Positions 54,246 to 63,114 of a stretch of DNA of 64,000 bases are shown here, piece after piece (position 1 is the first letter of the stretch; every line of letters begins with the position of its first letter). The DNA is from an uncultured Polaromonas sp. Its GTDB lineage: Bacteria; Pseudomonadota; Gammaproteobacteria; Burkholderiales; Burkholderiaceae_C. The stretch is from NCBI GenBank assembly GCA_937863225.1, contig CALMEI010000040.1, forward strand, positions 1-64,000, read 5' to 3'. The notes under the pieces are model-generated. The model saw nothing but the letters and a program-made list of their open reading frames with translations, had not been told where the DNA came from and made no database searches. Both the position numbers and the translations under genes were made by a program.

Positions 54246-55250
54246 TCAATTCGTTTTCTTAGCAGAAGCGAGTTCTTTTTCCAGTGTTTCGATGCGCGCT
54301 TGCATACCAGCGATGCGTCCATTCAATGCACCCACATTGAAAACGGTTGCATTGTTGGCTGGGGCATCAAGTTTGTTACCGTATGCCAACCAAGACGAGT
54401 CATATACTTTCACGTTTTTAAAACCCAGTTGTTCCAGCACACCGGCTGTTTCAGTAGCTCGTGCTCCCGACTGACAGTACACCACCGTCTCCTTGTTCGG
54501 ATCGAGCTTGGCATACAGCGCCTTCAAATCATCGTTTGTTTTGAGCACCATGCCACGGTTGTCTGTTACCACTTTACGTGCCATTTTGGACATGGTCTCA
54601 GGGTCGCTCCAATTCATCTCGTATGGAATATTCACCGATCCAGGAATATTGCCGCCGCGCAGGGCGCGAATATCGGTTCCCGCAAACTCTTTGGGGGTGC
54701 GCGCGTCCACAATTTGCACATCGCTGCGGTTCAATCGATCAATCACTTCTTGCGTACTCACTGCATATGAAGGATTGGCTTTCAGTGCCAATTTAATCGG
54801 ACTTGGTTTGGCTTCTCCTTGCGCAGTGGGTAAACCTGCTGCCTGCCATGCCTCCAAGCCATCGTGGTAAACACTGACCTTGCTTGCGCCGAAATAACGC
54901 AATGCATAGCGTCCAAAATAAGGATTCCAAGTGCCGCGAGTGCCGTAGACAATGGTTTCCTTGTTCGGATCGATACCACCTGCACCCAGCACTTTGGCCA
55001 CTTCATCGGTTTTTAAAAAATCTTCTGCATTGGCTTCACGCAGCACAGTAGCTGCATCACCCACTGTCAATGCACCTGGCAAATGTGCTTTGACATAGTC
55101 TTTATCAGCACGCACGTCCCACACTTGCACATTGCGCTTCAGCGCTTCTTGCACATAGGCCGTGTCAACAATGACCTGAGCTGATGCCATTCCTGCCAGC
55201 CCCAATAAGCCAATAGTCATAACCAGTTTTCGTAACGAATAGTTGTACAT
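54246..55250 (-). CDS. periplasmic two-domain rhodanese (sulfurtransferase)
   Basis: An exported sulfurtransferase. Signal peptide LVMTIGLLGLAGMASAQ precedes two rhodanese domains. The first reads VQVWDVRADKDYVKAHLPGA; its active loop VYGTRGTWN lacks a cysteine. The second has VQIVDARTPKEFAGTDI and the active loop VVYCQSGARATETAG (CQSGAR). A short coiled tail (GRIAGMQARIETLEKELASA) ends it, unusual for the family. ATG 55250 follows AGGAGCGAG; a longer frame reaches 55301. Confidence 0.88.
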   Translation of the reverse strand: MYNYSLRKLVMTIGLLGLAGMASAQVIVDTAYVQEALKRNVQVWDVRADKDYVKAHLPGALTVGDAATVLREANAEDFLKTDEVAKVLGAGGIDPNKETIVYGTRGTWNPYFGRYALRYFGASKVSVYHDGLEAWQAAGLPTAQGEAKPSPIKLALKANPSYAVSTQEVIDRLNRSDVQIVDARTPKEFAGTDIRALRGGNIPGSVNIPYEMNWSDPETMSKMARKVVTDNRGMVLKTNDDLKALYAKLDPNKETVVYCQSGARATETAGVLEQLGFKNVKVYDSSWLAYGNKLDAPANNATVFNVGALNGRIAGMQARIETLEKELASAKKTN

Positions 55251-55389
55251 TCTCGCTCCTGTGTTGTTGTCATGATTCTGGCAGTGTCGACCACTGCACA
55301 ATTCATCCTACAAACGAAGCTCGAAACGGTCAAGCGGGAAAGCCCTTGCAATAAGTCTTTGCTTTAACTTTAATCCTCTGCGATCAGTA

Positions 55390-55710
55390 TCAGCCTTCAT
55401 CGCCTCCAAGTGGAGGGCTGGCATGGGCTGCCACCACTTGGCTCAGCATGCTTTCCAGCAGCTTCACGGCTTCGCCAATCACATTGGCTTCTTGTTGAAT
55501 GCTCATGCCTTGCCCTTCGCTGCTCTTGGCGGCGAGGACATGGCGTTTAACCATTTCATCCAAAATATCTTGGTTGATGGTCATGCCATGTGAACTTTTG
55601 AGCGCAAGTTCCTTGCTGAATTCCAACAAGCAAATCATGGCAATACTCAGCGTTGCAGCCTCTTCAGAATGCAACACTTTGGTGATTGATTTCGGTTCTG
55701 GTTTATTCAT
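55390..55710 (-). CDS. small conserved-type hypothetical protein
   Basis: A 106-residue protein with no recognised domain. It is helical by pattern: EEAATLSIAMICLLEFSKEL, then EGQGMSIQQEANVIGEAVKL and a C-terminal VVAAHASPP. No signal peptide or transmembrane segment is clear. It lies alone between the rhodanese gene and two tRNA genes on the same strand. Function unknown. Confidence 0.6.
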   Translation of the reverse strand: MNKPEPKSITKVLHSEEAATLSIAMICLLEFSKELALKSSHGMTINQDILDEMVKRHVLAAKSSEGQGMSIQQEANVIGEAVKLLESMLSQVVAAHASPPLGGDEG

Positions 55711-55722
55711 GGCGATGTAAAT

Positions 55723-55799
<77 letters not shown>

Positions 55800-55894
55800 G
55801 TATGGGGCTAACTGTAATTGAAAACCCCGAAAAAATTTAAAAGACAAATAAAAAGGGTCAGGGGCAAATGCATGCCGCTGACCCTCAATGTTTT

Positions 55895-55971
55895 TGGTCG
55901 GAGTACAAGGATTCGAACCTTGGACCCCCTGGTCCCAAACCAGGTGCGCTACCAGGCTGCGCCACACTCCG
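55895..55971 (-). tRNA. tRNA-Pro (anticodon TGG)
   Basis: The minus strand gives acceptor CGGAGTG with TACTCCG, D-arm GCGCAGCCTGGTAGCGC and anticodon stem CCTGG/CCAGG around TTTGGGA (TGG). The T-arm is CAAGG-TTCGAAT-CCTTG and the 3' CCA is encoded. It lies 95 bases from tRNA-Arg; the two may be transcribed together. Confidence 0.97.
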
Positions 55972-56038
55972 CCTTGCCCATGATTGTACCGCAATTTTTT
56001 AGGGCTTTCAGTTGTAAAGAGCTTAAAATCCAGTCAAT

Positions 56039-57136
56039 ATGTCAGGCAATACTTTTGGAACACTATTCGCTGTCACCAATTTTGGTGAATCACACGGACC
56101 AGCTATTGGCTGCATCATTGACGGATGTCCACCTGGGATGTCATTGTCAGAAGCCGATATTCAACCTGATTTAGACCGCCGCCGTCCCGGCACATCTAAA
56201 TTTGTAACGCAACGCAATGAAGCTGATGCGGTGGAGATTTTGAGTGGTGTTTTTGAAGGCCAAACCACGGGCACACCGATTTGTTTAATCATCAAAAACA
56301 CAGACCAGCGCAGCAAAGATTACGGCAATATTTTGGACACGTTTCGGCCTGGTCATGCCGACTACGCCTATTTGCACAAATACGGCCTACGCGACCCGCG
56401 TGGTGGTGGTCGCTCTTCTGCACGATTAACTGCACCCATGGTCGCTGCGGGTGCGGTAGCAAAGAAATGGCTGTTCGAAAAATATGGCACCGTGTTTCGA
56501 GGATGTATGACGCAAATTGGCGACTTGACTGTGCCTTTTGAATCTTGGGAGCATGTGCACCAAAATCCTTTTTTTGCACCTCAGGCGGACGTGACTGCTC
56601 TGGAGGCCTACATGGAGGATTTGCGAAAGGCGCATGACTCTTGTGGCGCACGTATTCGAGTATCGGCGACTAACGTACCAGTGGGTTTGGGTGAACCACT
56701 GTTTGACAAAATGGACGCTGATATAGCCTACGCCATGATGGGCATCAATGCCGTCAAAGGCGTGGAAATTGGCGCTGGTTTTGGTAGTGTGACCCAACGC
56801 GGTACAACGCATGGCGACGCACTGTCGCCGCAAGGTTTTAAATCCAACAACGCGGGCGGTGTTTTAGGCGGCATCACCACCGGACAAGATTTGGAAGTAT
56901 CCATTGCCATTAAACCCACCAGCTCGATCCTGTCGCCACGAGAATCAATCGACTTGGCTGGCAACTCGGCCACAGTGGTGACCAAAGGCCGGCACGACCC
57001 CTGCGTGGGCATTCGCGCAACACCGATCGCCGAAGCCATGTTGGCACTGGTGGTCATGGAACACTCTTTACGCCAACGCGCGCAATGTGGTGATGTGCGT
57101 GTGGCCACCAAGCCCATTCCCGCACAAAGCAAATAG
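56039..57136 (+). CDS. aroC: chorismate synthase
   Basis: Last step of the shikimate pathway, forming chorismate from EPSP with reduced FMN. Signature segments are [20 protein letters not shown] near residue 16, [20 protein letters not shown] near 44 and [20 protein letters not shown] near 104 with [27 protein letters not shown] and [18 protein letters not shown] close the active site. At 365 residues it is a normal length. No strong ribosome site precedes the ATG. Confidence 0.97.
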   Translation: MSGNTFGTLFAVTNFGESHGPAIGCIIDGCPPGMSLSEADIQPDLDRRRPGTSKFVTQRNEADAVEILSGVFEGQTTGTPICLIIKNTDQRSKDYGNILDTFRPGHADYAYLHKYGLRDPRGGGRSSARLTAPMVAAGAVAKKWLFEKYGTVFRGCMTQIGDLTVPFESWEHVHQNPFFAPQADVTALEAYMEDLRKAHDSCGARIRVSATNVPVGLGEPLFDKMDADIAYAMMGINAVKGVEIGAGFGSVTQRGTTHGDALSPQGFKSNNAGGVLGGITTGQDLEVSIAIKPTSSILSPRESIDLAGNSATVVTKGRHDPCVGIRATPIAEAMLALVVMEHSLRQRAQCGDVRVATKPIPAQSK

Positions 57137-57154
57137 ACAACGCGCACTGACAGT

Positions 57155-58357
57155 GTGAGTACTGACCCCTCAGCTCTAAAGTCCGCTGCAGTCAAAGCCA
57201 CCACGCGGCAACTTGCGCCCTTTGCGGCGATGTCGGCCAGTTATTTTGCCCATATAGGTTTCTTCAACCCCTATTTACCTTTGTGGTTGAAAGACATGGG
57301 CTTGAGCCTCATCACCATCAGCTTACTTATCACCATTCAATCAATCACACGCATATTTGCGCCTTATGGTTGGGGTTGGTTGAGCGACCATACCGGGGAG
57401 CGGGTGAAACTGATGCGCTATGGCGCAACCATGGCGCTGTTGGGTTCGCTGGGGCTGTGGTTCAATTTGGGTACATGGTGGTTTGCTTTGATCTTGCTCA
57501 TCATGTTTGCCCATACCAGCGCCATGATGCCCATGAGCGAAGCGGCCATGGCACATTTGGTCAGCAGCAGTGGCAGTTTTGATGCCAAACGTTATGGTCG
57601 TGTGCGCTTATTTGGCTCGATTGGTTTCTTGGTTACCGTCTTGGCCTCGGGCACATGGTTTGAAAAATATGGCATGCGTGATTTTCCTGCGTGGAGCACC
57701 TTCACGTTATTGGCTGTGACCATTGCAGTTTGGCTGCTTCCCAACGCCAAAGAGCCGCGCCATGCGCATGAAGAGAACGAAGCCATCTGGCCTATTTTGC
57801 AAGAACGCAAGGTGCAATGGTTTTTTGCCGCTTTGTTTTTTCACGTCATTTCGCACATCAGTTTATATATCTTCTTTTCTTTGTACTGCGATCAGTTGGG
57901 TTACAGCAAAGCCACCATCGGTTTGCTGTGGGCAATTTCTATTGCTGTGGAGATTTATTGGTTTTTCAGCCAAAGCCGATGGCTACCTGCGCTGAGCCTA
58001 CCGGCCTGGTTAATGCTGTGCTCAGCCGTCATGGTGTTGCGCACAGGCATCACTGCCACCAGTGCCAGTGTTTTCGCTCTTTTGGTTGTAGCACAAATGT
58101 TGCACGCCATCACCTTTGCCACACACCACACTGCCTGCATTGCAATGTTATCGCAACATTTCGCTGGCAGACAGCGTGGCCGTGGACAAGCTCTGTACAC
58201 CGTGATTGGATATGGATTGACAGGTTTTTTGGGTGGTGTGGGTGGCGGATTTATCAGCACAAAATACGGTTTATCCAGCGTTTTTTACGCCTCAATTGCT
58301 ACAAGTTTAATAGCACTTGTTTGTGCTTATCAGGTTTATAAACACCATCAAGCATAA
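57155..58357 (+). CDS. MFS transporter (HcaT/LacY-like nucleoside or phenylpropionate group)
   Basis: A 400-residue major facilitator with about 12 hydrophobic helices. The N-terminus ASYFAHIGFFNPYLPLWLKD and the loop YGWGWLSDHTGERVKLMRYG (GxxxDxxGxRK-like) match the 3-phenylpropionate transporter/LacY-like branch. The C-terminal QRGRGQALYTVIGYGLTGFL and LGGVGGGF are also typical. The start is GTG 57155, 18 bases after aroC, so it is probably in the same transcript. The substrate is unknown. Confidence 0.83.
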   Translation: MSTDPSALKSAAVKATTRQLAPFAAMSASYFAHIGFFNPYLPLWLKDMGLSLITISLLITIQSITRIFAPYGWGWLSDHTGERVKLMRYGATMALLGSLGLWFNLGTWWFALILLIMFAHTSAMMPMSEAAMAHLVSSSGSFDAKRYGRVRLFGSIGFLVTVLASGTWFEKYGMRDFPAWSTFTLLAVTIAVWLLPNAKEPRHAHEENEAIWPILQERKVQWFFAALFFHVISHISLYIFFSLYCDQLGYSKATIGLLWAISIAVEIYWFFSQSRWLPALSLPAWLMLCSAVMVLRTGITATSASVFALLVVAQMLHAITFATHHTACIAMLSQHFAGRQRGRGQALYTVIGYGLTGFLGGVGGGFISTKYGLSSVFYASIATSLIALVCAYQVYKHHQA

Positions 58358-58361
58358 AAAA

Positions 58362-58391
58362 ATCCCGCGCAATTTTGCAACTGCGCGGGAT
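58362..58391 (-). terminator. terminator between convergent MFS and aceA genes
   Basis: ATCCCGCGCA and TGCGCGGGAT pair as a 10-base stem. Seven A precede it on the plus strand, giving a T-run after the hairpin on the minus strand, so it acts mainly for aceA. Confidence 0.88.
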
Positions 58392-58415
58392 GTGAAACAG
58401 ATTTGAATTCTGTGT

Positions 58416-59726
58416 TTAGTGGAATTGCTCTTCTTCGGTCGATCCGGTCAACGCTGTCACGCTGGATTTACCACCTTGAATCACGGTAGTGATTTCGTCA
58501 AAGTAGCCGGTGCCCACTTCTTGTTGGTGTGACACGAAGCTGTAGCCACGGTCACGCGCTGCAAATTCTGGCTCTTGCACTTTTTCCACGTACGCAGACA
58601 TGCCGCGCTTGACGTAGTCTTGTGACAAATCGAACATGTGGTACCACATATTGTGGATGCCCGCCAAGGTGATGAACTGGTATTTGTATCCCATGGCACC
58701 CAATTCTTTTTGGAATTTGGCGATGGTGGCATCGTCCAAGTTCTTCTTCCAGTTGAAAGAAGGTGAGCAGTTGTAGGCCAACATTTTGCCTGGATGCTTG
58801 GCGTGAACCGCATCGGCAAACTTCTTCGCAAAGTCCAAATCAGGTGTACCTGTTTCGCACCATACCAAATCGGCGTAATCAGCGTATGCAACAGCGCGGC
58901 TAATGGCTTGGTCGATACCCTTTTTGGTTTTGTAGAAGCCTTCTGCTGTGCGCTCGCCAGTCAAGAATGGCTTGTCATTGGCGTCGTAGTCAGAGGTCAA
59001 CAAATCGGCTGCTTCTGCATCGGTACGGGCAATCACCAAAGTGGGGACGCCATACACGTCAGCGGCCATGCGTGCAGCAATGAGTTTTTGCACCGCTTCA
59101 GTGGTGGGTACCAATACTTTGCCGCCCATGTGGCCGCATTTTTTCACAGATGCCAATTGGTCTTCAAAGTGAACGCCGCCTGCACCTGCGCGAATCATGG
59201 CTTTCATCAACTCGTAGGCATTCAACACACCACCGAAACCAGCTTCGGCATCGGCAACGATAGGTGCGTGGTAATCGATATAGCCCTTGTCGCCCGGGTT
59301 CACACCTTTCGACCATTGAATTTCGTCGGCACGTGTGAACGAGTTGTTGATGCGCTCAACCACCTTTGGCACAGAATCAACTGGGTACAAAGATTGGTCT
59401 GGGTACATGGCTGAGTATTCATTGTTATCCGCCGCAACTTGCCAGCCTGATAAATAAATGGCTTTGATGCCAGCCTTCACCTGTTGCATGGCTTGACCAC
59501 CGGTTAGCGCTCCCAAGCAATTCACATATGGCTCGTTGTTGACCAAGTTCCACAATTTTTCCGCACCACGACGTGCCAAAGTGTGCTCTACTTGGAATGA
59601 ACCGCGCAAACGAACCACATCAGCCGCGCTGTAACCGCGCTTGATGCCTTTCCAACGTGGGTTGGTGGCCCAGTCTTTTTCGAGTTCTGCGATTTGTTGT
59701 TCGCGTGTGAGGTTTTTCTGACTCAT
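58416..59726 (-). CDS. aceA: isocitrate lyase
   Basis: Glyoxylate-shunt enzyme splitting isocitrate to succinate and glyoxylate. The active-site segment [20 protein letters not shown] (KKCGH) lies near residue 190. [39 protein letters not shown] and [15 protein letters not shown] are also characteristic. At 436 residues it is the short bacterial form. AGGAG precedes the ATG. Paired with the CoA-transferase downstream in this window, it fits growth on acetate or fatty acids. No aceB is adjacent. Confidence 0.96.
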   Translation of the reverse strand: MSQKNLTREQQIAELEKDWATNPRWKGIKRGYSAADVVRLRGSFQVEHTLARRGAEKLWNLVNNEPYVNCLGALTGGQAMQQVKAGIKAIYLSGWQVAADNNEYSAMYPDQSLYPVDSVPKVVERINNSFTRADEIQWSKGVNPGDKGYIDYHAPIVADAEAGFGGVLNAYELMKAMIRAGAGGVHFEDQLASVKKCGHMGGKVLVPTTEAVQKLIAARMAADVYGVPTLVIARTDAEAADLLTSDYDANDKPFLTGERTAEGFYKTKKGIDQAISRAVAYADYADLVWCETGTPDLDFAKKFADAVHAKHPGKMLAYNCSPSFNWKKNLDDATIAKFQKELGAMGYKYQFITLAGIHNMWYHMFDLSQDYVKRGMSAYVEKVQEPEFAARDRGYSFVSHQQEVGTGYFDEITTVIQGGKSSVTALTGSTEEEQFH

Positions 59727-59805
59727 GACATACTCCTATGATTAAAAAAATGAAAGTGGCGAGGCAACCATTTGCTGCATCTCTTAAACATGATTGTAGT
59801 CTTAT

Positions 59806-59828
59806 ATAAGAGTGTTTTTTACTCTTAT
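59806..59828. promoter_or_regulatory. inverted repeat upstream of aceA
   Basis: ATAAGAGT (59806-59813) and ACTCTTAT (59821-59828) form a perfect 8-base inverted repeat around GTTTTTT, about 80 bases upstream of aceA. It may be an operator for aceA; the binding protein is unknown. Confidence 0.4.
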
Positions 59829-59882
59829 GTCTTATAGATGATATTTATTTTATTTATATAAATCAATAAGTTAAAAATGACA

Positions 59883-59919
59883 TTTCTCAATATGAAATAT
59901 AATTTTCCATATTGAGAAA
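59883..59919. promoter_or_regulatory. palindromic promoter/operator before the EamA permease gene
   Basis: TTTCTCAATATG (59883-59894) and CATATTGAGAAA (59908-59919) form perfect 12-base arms. The 13-base centre contains TATAAT (59898-59903), which would be the -10 element, so a bound repressor would block transcription. The start codon lies 26 bases beyond. The layout is like that of the ars operator. Confidence 0.6.
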
Positions 59920-59945
59920 AATTAAACGAAATTAAATCCATTGCA

Positions 59946-60887
59946 ATGAACAAATCCTTGGCCTACTTCTGTTTGGCACTGAGCATGGCTCTGGTTGGCA
60001 GCTATGTGGCTTTGTCTAAACCACTCACCGTGGTGCTGCCCATTTTTCTGTTGGCTTGGTTGCGCTTTGGTATCGGCGGTTTGGCGATGTTGCATTGGCT
60101 TAAAAAACCCAGCAACGAAGCCCCCATGAGCACACAAACCAAACGCTTGGTTTTCATTGAATCGTTTTTGGGTAATTTTTTATTTTCAATTTGCATGCTC
60201 TATGGCGTCAGCATGACCAGCGCACTCAATGCCGGCATCATCATGTCGACCATTCCGGCAGTGGTTGCGGTACTGAGTTGGGTGTTTTTGCGCGAACGCA
60301 TTGGTCTCAACGTTTGGTTGGCTGTGGCCTGTGGGGTGTTGGGCATTGCGTTGTTCGCCATCTCAAAATCGACAACTGATCTACAGCCAGTCACTCCAAT
60401 CAATGCACCAACGACCACAACACTCACCAGCGCATGGCTTGGAAATGTTTTGCTTTTTTGTGCCGTCTTGTGTGAAGCAGCGTATGCCGTGATTGGTAAA
60501 AAACTGACCAACACTTTGAGCCCCAAACGCATCAGCGCACTCATCAACTTATGGGGATTTGTACTGATGACACCATTGGGCATCTACACGGCATGGCAAT
60601 TTAATTTTGCCAGTGTTGCCAATTCAATGTGGTGGCTGTTAATTTTTTATGCACTGGCCGCCAGCGTGTGGACCGTGTGGTTATGGATGACAGGTTTAAA
60701 AATTATTCCATCGTCACAAGCTGGCGTCTTCACTGTTTTCTTGCCGGTATCTGCTGCCGTTGTGGGCGTTCTTGTATTGGGTGAACGCATGAACACATGG
60801 CAATTTATTGCCTTGTGTATTGCCTTGATGGGTGTACTCATAGCCACACTGCCACAGGGTGAAAAACACACCAAATTGAAGAATTGA
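59946..60887 (+). CDS. EamA/DMT-family permease
   Basis: A 313-residue drug/metabolite transporter with ten hydrophobic helices in two EamA repeats. The first repeat includes FLLAWLRFGIGGLAMLHWL and GVSMTSALNAGIIMSTIPAV. The second includes LLIFYALAASVWTVWLWMTG and PSSQAGVFTVFLPVSAAVVG with VLGERMNTWQFIALCIALMG. Substrate unknown; relatives export amino acids or metabolites. It is preceded by a palindromic promoter, which suggests a dedicated regulator. Confidence 0.85.
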   Translation: MNKSLAYFCLALSMALVGSYVALSKPLTVVLPIFLLAWLRFGIGGLAMLHWLKKPSNEAPMSTQTKRLVFIESFLGNFLFSICMLYGVSMTSALNAGIIMSTIPAVVAVLSWVFLRERIGLNVWLAVACGVLGIALFAISKSTTDLQPVTPINAPTTTTLTSAWLGNVLLFCAVLCEAAYAVIGKKLTNTLSPKRISALINLWGFVLMTPLGIYTAWQFNFASVANSMWWLLIFYALAASVWTVWLWMTGLKIIPSSQAGVFTVFLPVSAAVVGVLVLGERMNTWQFIALCIALMGVLIATLPQGEKHTKLKN

Positions 60888-61080
60888 TGCTCTGCAGAGG
60901 GAATAAGCGCGTTTCTCCTCTGAAAAAACAACATTTTTTGCAAAAAAAACTGTTTTCCCCTATGAAAACACAGTTTTCTCCAGTAGCATCCGCAAGTCAA
61001 ACGATGAATTGCGCTGATTGCGTTATTTAAAGCGTTTTCTTCATTGACAGATTCTTAACTTCAAATAAAGGAAATTAATC

Positions 61081-61563
61081 ATGGCAACTGCAAAAAAACC
61101 TGCTGCAAAAAAAGCAGCTCCAGCAAAGAAAGCCCCTGCTAAAAAAGTAGCCGCTAAAAAAGTAGCCGCTAAAAAAGCACCAGCGAAAAAAGCTGCTGCC
61201 AAAAAGCCAGCCGCTAAAAAAGCGCCTGCTAAAAAAGCTGCTCCAGCTAAGAAAGTTGCTGCTAAAAAGCCAGCCGCTAAAAAAGCTGCTAAGCCAAAAG
61301 CACCAGCTAAAAAGCGCGTACCCAATGCCGCTTTCATGAAGCCATTGACATTGAGCAGCGCTTTGGCAGCAGTGGTGGGCGCAGCTTCTATGCCCCGTAC
61401 TGAAATCGTTTCTAAATTGTGGGTCTACATCAAGAAAAACAAACTGCAAGACGCAGTCAACAAGCGCATGATCAACGCTGATGCCAAATTGCGTGAAGTG
61501 TTTGGCAAAGCACAAGTGTCAATGTTCGAAATGGCTGGCTTGATCGGCAAGCACGTTAAATAA
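61081..61563 (+). CDS. histone H1-like repeat protein with C-terminal SWIB domain
   Basis: Residues 1-80 are Lys/Ala/Pro repeats of the KKAPAKKAA type, like eukaryotic H1 tails and bacterial H1-like proteins. Residues 85-160 match a SWIB/MDM2 fold: [20 protein letters not shown], then [20 protein letters not shown] and a C-terminal IGKHVK. Such proteins bind DNA and affect chromosome packing. AAAGGAAA precedes the ATG. It is flanked by a strong terminator. Confidence 0.85.
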   Translation: MATAKKPAAKKAAPAKKAPAKKVAAKKVAAKKAPAKKAAAKKPAAKKAPAKKAAPAKKVAAKKPAAKKAAKPKAPAKKRVPNAAFMKPLTLSSALAAVVGAASMPRTEIVSKLWVYIKKNKLQDAVNKRMINADAKLREVFGKAQVSMFEMAGLIGKHVK

Positions 61564-61581
61564 CATTGAACTCGTTCTGAA

Positions 61582-61607
61582 AAAGCCGGTTGCGACCGGC
61601 TTTTTTT
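61582..61607 (+). terminator. rho-independent terminator after H1-SWIB gene
   Basis: AAAGCCGGT and ACCGGCTTT pair around TGCG, then a run of T. It lies 18 bases after the stop. Confidence 0.92.
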
Positions 61608-61733
61608 ACGCCTACACCTTCTCCTCAAGGTGTTTAAAGTCGTCAGTTCATTGTCAACTCTTGCAGTAAACTTGTCTGCTGAATCGCAGCAGCGAGTTGA
61701 CCCCCACAGAAATATAAAGAGGAGCCCTCCAAC

Positions 61734-63029
61734 ATGTCATACCACAGCCAATATGAATCCAAGCGCATGAACGCGCAAGACGCTATCAAATTCGTCAAGA
61801 ATGGCGATTTCATTGTGGTGCCTACAGGCGCGGGTGAACCGCCTGTATTGCTCACGGCATTGTCGGATGCACGACGCAATTACAAAGACGTGAAAGTGGG
61901 CTCTGTCTTGCCCATGCGCAAGTTTGATTACCTGGACCCGGAAACCTACCAGAACGTGCGCATGGTCAGCTTCTTTTTAGGCGGACAAGCCCGTCCTGGC
62001 GCGCAACAGGGTTGGGTGGAATACATTCCTTGCAACTTTTCCGACATCCCACGCAAAATGGAACGCGGTAACATGGCGGCTGACGTGGTGTTTGCCTTGT
62101 GTTCGCCCATGGACGATCATGGCTATTTTTCCATCAGCTTGGGAGCGGACTACACCATGGCCGCCTTGGCTAAAGCGCATGCAGTGGTGCTGGAAGTGAA
62201 TCCCAATGTGCCCTTTGCCAACGGCGATTGCCATGTGCACATATCACAAGTGACCGCTTTGATTGAAGATAACGCACCCGTGCTGGAAGTGGGTCTGCCT
62301 AAAATTGGCCCTGTGCAAGAAGCCATTGGCAAATATGTGGCCGATATGATTGAAGACGGCTCGACTTTGCAGATCGGCTACGGCGGCATCCCAGATGCGG
62401 TGGTGATGCAACTGACCGACAAAAAAGACTTGGGTGTGCACACTGAAATGTTGGGTGACGGCATCATGAGCTTGGTGGAAAAAGGTGTTGTCAACTGCAG
62501 CCGCAAGAACTTCAACAAAGGAAAAATCATCGCCACCTTTGCCTTGGGCTCTAAAAAACTTTACCAATTCATGCACCGCAACCCCATGCTGGAAATGCAC
62601 CCGGTGAACTACACCAACGACCCTTACTCTGCTGGGCAAAACGACAACTTGATTTCCGTCAACGCCACTTTGCAAATCGACTTTTTAGGTCAATGCGGCT
62701 CAGAAAGTTTAGGCCCACTGCCCTTCTCTGGCACTGGCGGACAAGCTGATTTTGTGCGCGCAGCGAATCGCTCTAAAGGCGGAAAATCCTTCATCGTCTT
62801 ACCCTCCACAGCCAAAGACGACACCATCTCCCGTATCGCGCCCATGCTCACACCGGGCACGGCGGTTACCACCAGCAAGAACGAAGTCAACTACGTCGTC
62901 ACCGAATACGGTGTCGCCAAGTTGGACGGCAAATCCGCCAAACAACGCGTCCAAGCCTTGGTAGGCATCGCCAACCCTAAGTTCAGAGACGAACTTTTGG
63001 CGAGCGCTAAGAAGATGAATTTACTGTAA
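61734..63029 (+). CDS. acetyl-CoA hydrolase/transferase-family CoA-transferase
   Basis: A 431-residue member of the family that includes 4-hydroxybutyrate and succinate:acetate CoA-transferases. The N-terminal domain has GDFIVVPTGAGEPPVLLTAL. The C-terminal domain has LQIGYGGIPDAVVMQLTDKK, then LGVHTEMLGDGIMSLVEKGV, where Glu in HTEML fits the catalytic glutamate. Further on are GTGGQADFVRAANRSKGGKS and ITEYG-like VTEYGVAKLDG. The acyl-CoA pair is not predictable. AGAGGAG precedes the ATG. Confidence 0.88.
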   Translation: MSYHSQYESKRMNAQDAIKFVKNGDFIVVPTGAGEPPVLLTALSDARRNYKDVKVGSVLPMRKFDYLDPETYQNVRMVSFFLGGQARPGAQQGWVEYIPCNFSDIPRKMERGNMAADVVFALCSPMDDHGYFSISLGADYTMAALAKAHAVVLEVNPNVPFANGDCHVHISQVTALIEDNAPVLEVGLPKIGPVQEAIGKYVADMIEDGSTLQIGYGGIPDAVVMQLTDKKDLGVHTEMLGDGIMSLVEKGVVNCSRKNFNKGKIIATFALGSKKLYQFMHRNPMLEMHPVNYTNDPYSAGQNDNLISVNATLQIDFLGQCGSESLGPLPFSGTGGQADFVRAANRSKGGKSFIVLPSTAKDDTISRIAPMLTPGTAVTTSKNEVNYVVTEYGVAKLDGKSAKQRVQALVGIANPKFRDELLASAKKMNLL

Positions 63030-63045
63030 TAGAAGAATTTAGCAT

Positions 63046-63114
63046 GCTATATATTTAATAGCTTTGTAGCCAACAAATATGCCGCCTACAGGCCAATTTG
63101 TCATATATTTTCAT
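63046..63114 (+). repeat. dispersed ATAGC/AGGCAA repeat, copy I, overlaps dadA end
   Basis: GCTATATATTTAATAGC (63046-63062), then TTTGTAGCCAACAAATATGC, CGCCTACAGGCCAATTTG and TCATATATTTTCATG. The last 14 bases are the final codons and stop of the minus-strand dadA gene. Confidence 0.85.

Noticed and set aside
58299..58330. Possible repeat copy at the end of the MFS gene (GCTACAAGTTTAATAGCACT)
   Set aside because: Only the head part resembles the repeat and the rest does not follow. It may be a degenerate remnant, but this is not supported.
61041..61337. Minus-strand Ala/Phe/Leu-rich frame opposite the H1-like gene
   Set aside because: It is the antisense reading of Lys/Ala repeats and looks membrane-like only by composition.
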